A DNA stretch of 64,000 nucleotides from Leptolyngbya sp. SIO1E4 (lineage in GTDB: Bacteria > Cyanobacteriota > Cyanobacteriia > Phormidesmidales > Phormidesmidaceae), in assembly GCA_010672825.2 (NCBI GenBank), contig JAAHFU020000001.1:2046001-2110000 (forward strand). The letters are read 5' to 3'. The notes beneath the pieces are model-generated. The model saw only the letters and a program-made list of their open reading frames with translations, searched no databases and had not been told where the DNA came from. This document shows positions 63,101-64,000 of the stretch, piece after piece. The position numbers were made by a program, and so were the translations under genes. Every line of letters begins with the position of its first letter. The stretch's first letter is position 1.

Positions 63101-64000
63101 GTTAGAGCGGTTCGAGCGTGAAGTCTGGCCAGTATTAGAACGTGATTTAGCTTGGGAAGGGGAGGCGATCGCCACACGCAAAGATGGTTCCACCTTTACG
63201 GAAGGGCTATCCCTTACCCTTACTGAGGATGGATTGTTGATTTGTGTGTGCCGCGACGTCACGGATCGCAAACAAGCAGAACTCAGACTAAAGCAACAGG
63301 CAGAACAAGAACGCCTGCTCGGATCGATAACTCAACGAATGCGATCCTCTCTCAAGCTAGACGAAATTCTTAAGACCACAGTTGAGAAAGTGCATCAGGT
63401 CTTGCAGACAGATCGAGTTTTGGTCTATCAGATCTTTCCGAATGGGACAGGGGCTGCCATTGCTGAATCTGTGCATCCTGGCTGTTCTAAAGTGCTAGAT
63501 TTGGTCTTTCCGGAAGAAGTTTTTCCTCAAGAGAACTACGATCGCTACGTAGACGGCCGGATTTGCGTTCTTAGCGACTGCGAAGATGAGCGTCAACATG
63601 TCCTACCTTGCTTGGTGGAATTCCTTAAAGAAATTCAAGTGAGGGCTAAACTTGTCGTTCCTATTAGTCAAAAGCAATCTCTCTGGGGGCTCTTGATTGC
63701 TCATCAATGCGATCGTCCCCGCCAATGGAAAACATGGGAAATTAATTTGCTCCAACAAGTTGCCAATCAGTTAGCGATCGCGATTCAGCAAGCCAACTTA
63801 TTTGACCGATTGCAGCAAGAACTGACTGAACGGCAATTGGCTCAGCAGCAGCTGACTGAGCGTAACCAACAACTCGCCATTTCTAACGAAGAACTCGCTC
63901 GCGCGACTCGCCTCAAAGACGAGTTCTTAGCCAACATGAGTCACGAACTGCGGACGCCGCTTAACGCCATTTTAGGGATGGCAGAAGGGCTACAAGAAAG
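60192..64000 (+). CDS. Multidomain sensor histidine kinase with DXCF-type cyanobacteriochrome GAF (3' end beyond the window)
   Basis: An open frame from ATG 60192 to the right edge, 1269 codons. Four CBS motifs lie at about residues 10-280 (each pair with ILTERD and VMT/VMS blocks), then a coiled coil. GAF1 (about 345-500) carries DVCF (Cys413) and DCHVRLL (Cys441-His442), 28 residues apart, as in DXCF cyanobacteriochromes, followed by ANLVVPI. PAS-like domains follow at about 527-646, 650-767, 790-910 and 917-1027. GAF2 (about 1047-1203) has PCLVEFL with Cys1140 but Leu for His. The HisKA starts FLANMSHELRTPLN with His1251. The ATP-binding domain and any receiver domains are outside. It probably senses light by a bilin and other signals by CBS/PAS. 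Confidence 0.93.
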   Translation, partial: MFPHATAHIPAALKSAVIRNPLVVSPETTLMDAIAQMSGVRLLCNTARTSDEQLNELYLEARSSCVVVVEDSQVIGILTERDVVRLSAEQHPLDRLLIQQIIGHPVITLRESDFTDVWVAVHLLQQHRIRHLPILDNQDRLVGLVTHESLRQSSRLIDLLRLRLVKDVMTREVICASPACSILEIAQQMADHCISSVVIVEPGGSPTEPLKMPIGILTERDLVQLQALGLCLESCTAAEVMSTPAFVVKSQDSLSTVQQMMAQRLVRRLIVTGDQGELLGIVTQTNVLKALNPLELYKLAEVLEDKVVRLEAEKVALLQNRTSELEHQVEARTVALQTKVNREKLFAQIANRIRNSLQFEEILDTCVSEVRSLLQCNRVLVYQFQPDWSGFIIAESVEDGYSSALGNHIQDVCFQQQTTSLYDSDHPIVINNVDTAGYADCHVRLLKQYQVKANLVVPIRLAGDLWGLLIGHQCTNYREWQTEDITLLQDISVQLAIALKQATTYQQLQIELSERQQAEILLRESQQRYATLAAAAPVGIFRMDTLGNCIYVNERWCQLADLTPEAATGEGWRARVHPDDRDRIADVWDHAVQQNLPFQLEYRFQRLDGSITWVYGQTVAEQDANGQVIGYVGTITDISDRKQAELALKQSEAKSRAILAAIPDLMFSFGSDGTYRSYIVSNSKIDIFPTDHQPLGKLMTDVLPTEVAQRHAQAAQKAIATGELQIYEQTVRIGDHWQDEEVRVIKSSEDEVFFMIRDISDRKQAERQLQQLNQALETKVQARTAELQEREQFLQTLLDALPLSIFWKDRNSIYLGCNRNFLQDAGLTSMAGIIGKTDYDMPWSKTEADAYRADDQKVIAFDTANLGIIETQIQADGNQTWLETNKLPLHSLTGEVIGVLGTYQDITHRKQAEQAMKRQLAAMEAAIDGIAILQGDTYLYVNQAHLNLFGYESSEELIGQCWKFLYAPDELERFEREVWPVLERDLAWEGEAIATRKDGSTFTEGLSLTLTEDGLLICVCRDVTDRKQAELRLKQQAEQERLLGSITQRMRSSLKLDEILKTTVEKVHQVLQTDRVLVYQIFPNGTGAAIAESVHPGCSKVLDLVFPEEVFPQENYDRYVDGRICVLSDCEDERQHVLPCLVEFLKEIQVRAKLVVPISQKQSLWGLLIAHQCDRPRQWKTWEINLLQQVANQLAIAIQQANLFDRLQQELTERQLAQQQLTERNQQLAISNEELARATRLKDEFLANMSHELRTPLNAILGMAEGLQE

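Overview
The window is a stretch of cyanobacterial chromosome. The evidence is petB/petD (cytochrome b6f), a thylakoid-type FtsH, a PucC/BCD-type pigment-related transporter, a GlgA2-like glycogen synthase, several cyanobacteria-restricted hypothetical families, and many copies of the HIP1 octamer GCGATCGC. The dense two-strand layout, long multidomain sensor proteins and abundant short repeats suggest a filamentous, Leptolyngbya-like lineage, but that placement is inference. I see no rRNA, tRNA, transposase, integrase, phage gene or CRISPR array.

Layout. 1-8.1 kb: an edge-truncated membrane protein, an alpha/beta hydrolase, a coiled-coil protein, a site-2 protease, a degenerate metallo-beta-lactamase-fold protein, and an overlapping ctp protease/HD-hydrolase pair. 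8.4-10.2 kb: petB-petD, an intrinsic terminator, then an anti-sigma-type (RsbW-like) kinase. 10.4-16 kb: two glycosyltransferases, a methyltransferase, a DUF3386-like protein and glgA. 16.2-20.4 kb: ftsH, a small secreted protein and gltX on the minus strand. 20.7-26.4 kb: larB, two MFS-type transporters, a CBS-domain membrane protein and an inositol-monophosphatase-like enzyme. 26.5-29.5 kb: an overlapping two-gene module, a P-loop ATPase plus a TPR protein with an apparently dead NTPase-like head. 29.5-38 kb: YdcF, a DUF6464-like protein, aspS, an adenosine-deaminase-like enzyme, purA, rplY and an APH/kinase fusion. 38-45 kb: a small membrane protein, a GNAT enzyme, gdhA and the glycine cleavage genes gcvT-gcvH-gcvP. 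46-49 kb: two response-regulator signalling genes, one with GGDEF and EAL domains. 49-54.5 kb: two GT39-type membrane glycosyltransferases around a second DUF6464-like gene. 54.8-58.4 kb: a 1190-residue modular secreted protein with five carbohydrate-binding-like modules on Thr-Pro linkers, an SGNH hydrolase and an RTX-like tail. 60.2 kb to the right edge: a very large sensor kinase with four CBS motifs, a GAF domain carrying both cysteines of a DXCF cyanobacteriochrome, four PAS-like domains, a second GAF and the start of the histidine kinase.

Three things deserve most attention. First, a dispersed intergenic repeat of about 81-97 bp has at least seven copies here in both orientations, with a conserved small hairpin, and one copy appears to sit inside a member of a second repeat family. 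Second, the kinase at the right edge is a strong cyanobacteriochrome candidate with an unusual CBS front end and a pair of identical palindromes upstream. Third, the ATPase/TPR pair at 26.5-29.5 kb looks like a functional unit of unknown role.

Most of the rest is housekeeping: photosynthetic electron transport and protein quality control, glycogen and envelope glycan synthesis, aminoacyl-tRNA synthesis, purine interconversion, and glycine/glutamate nitrogen metabolism (gdhA next to gcvTHP).
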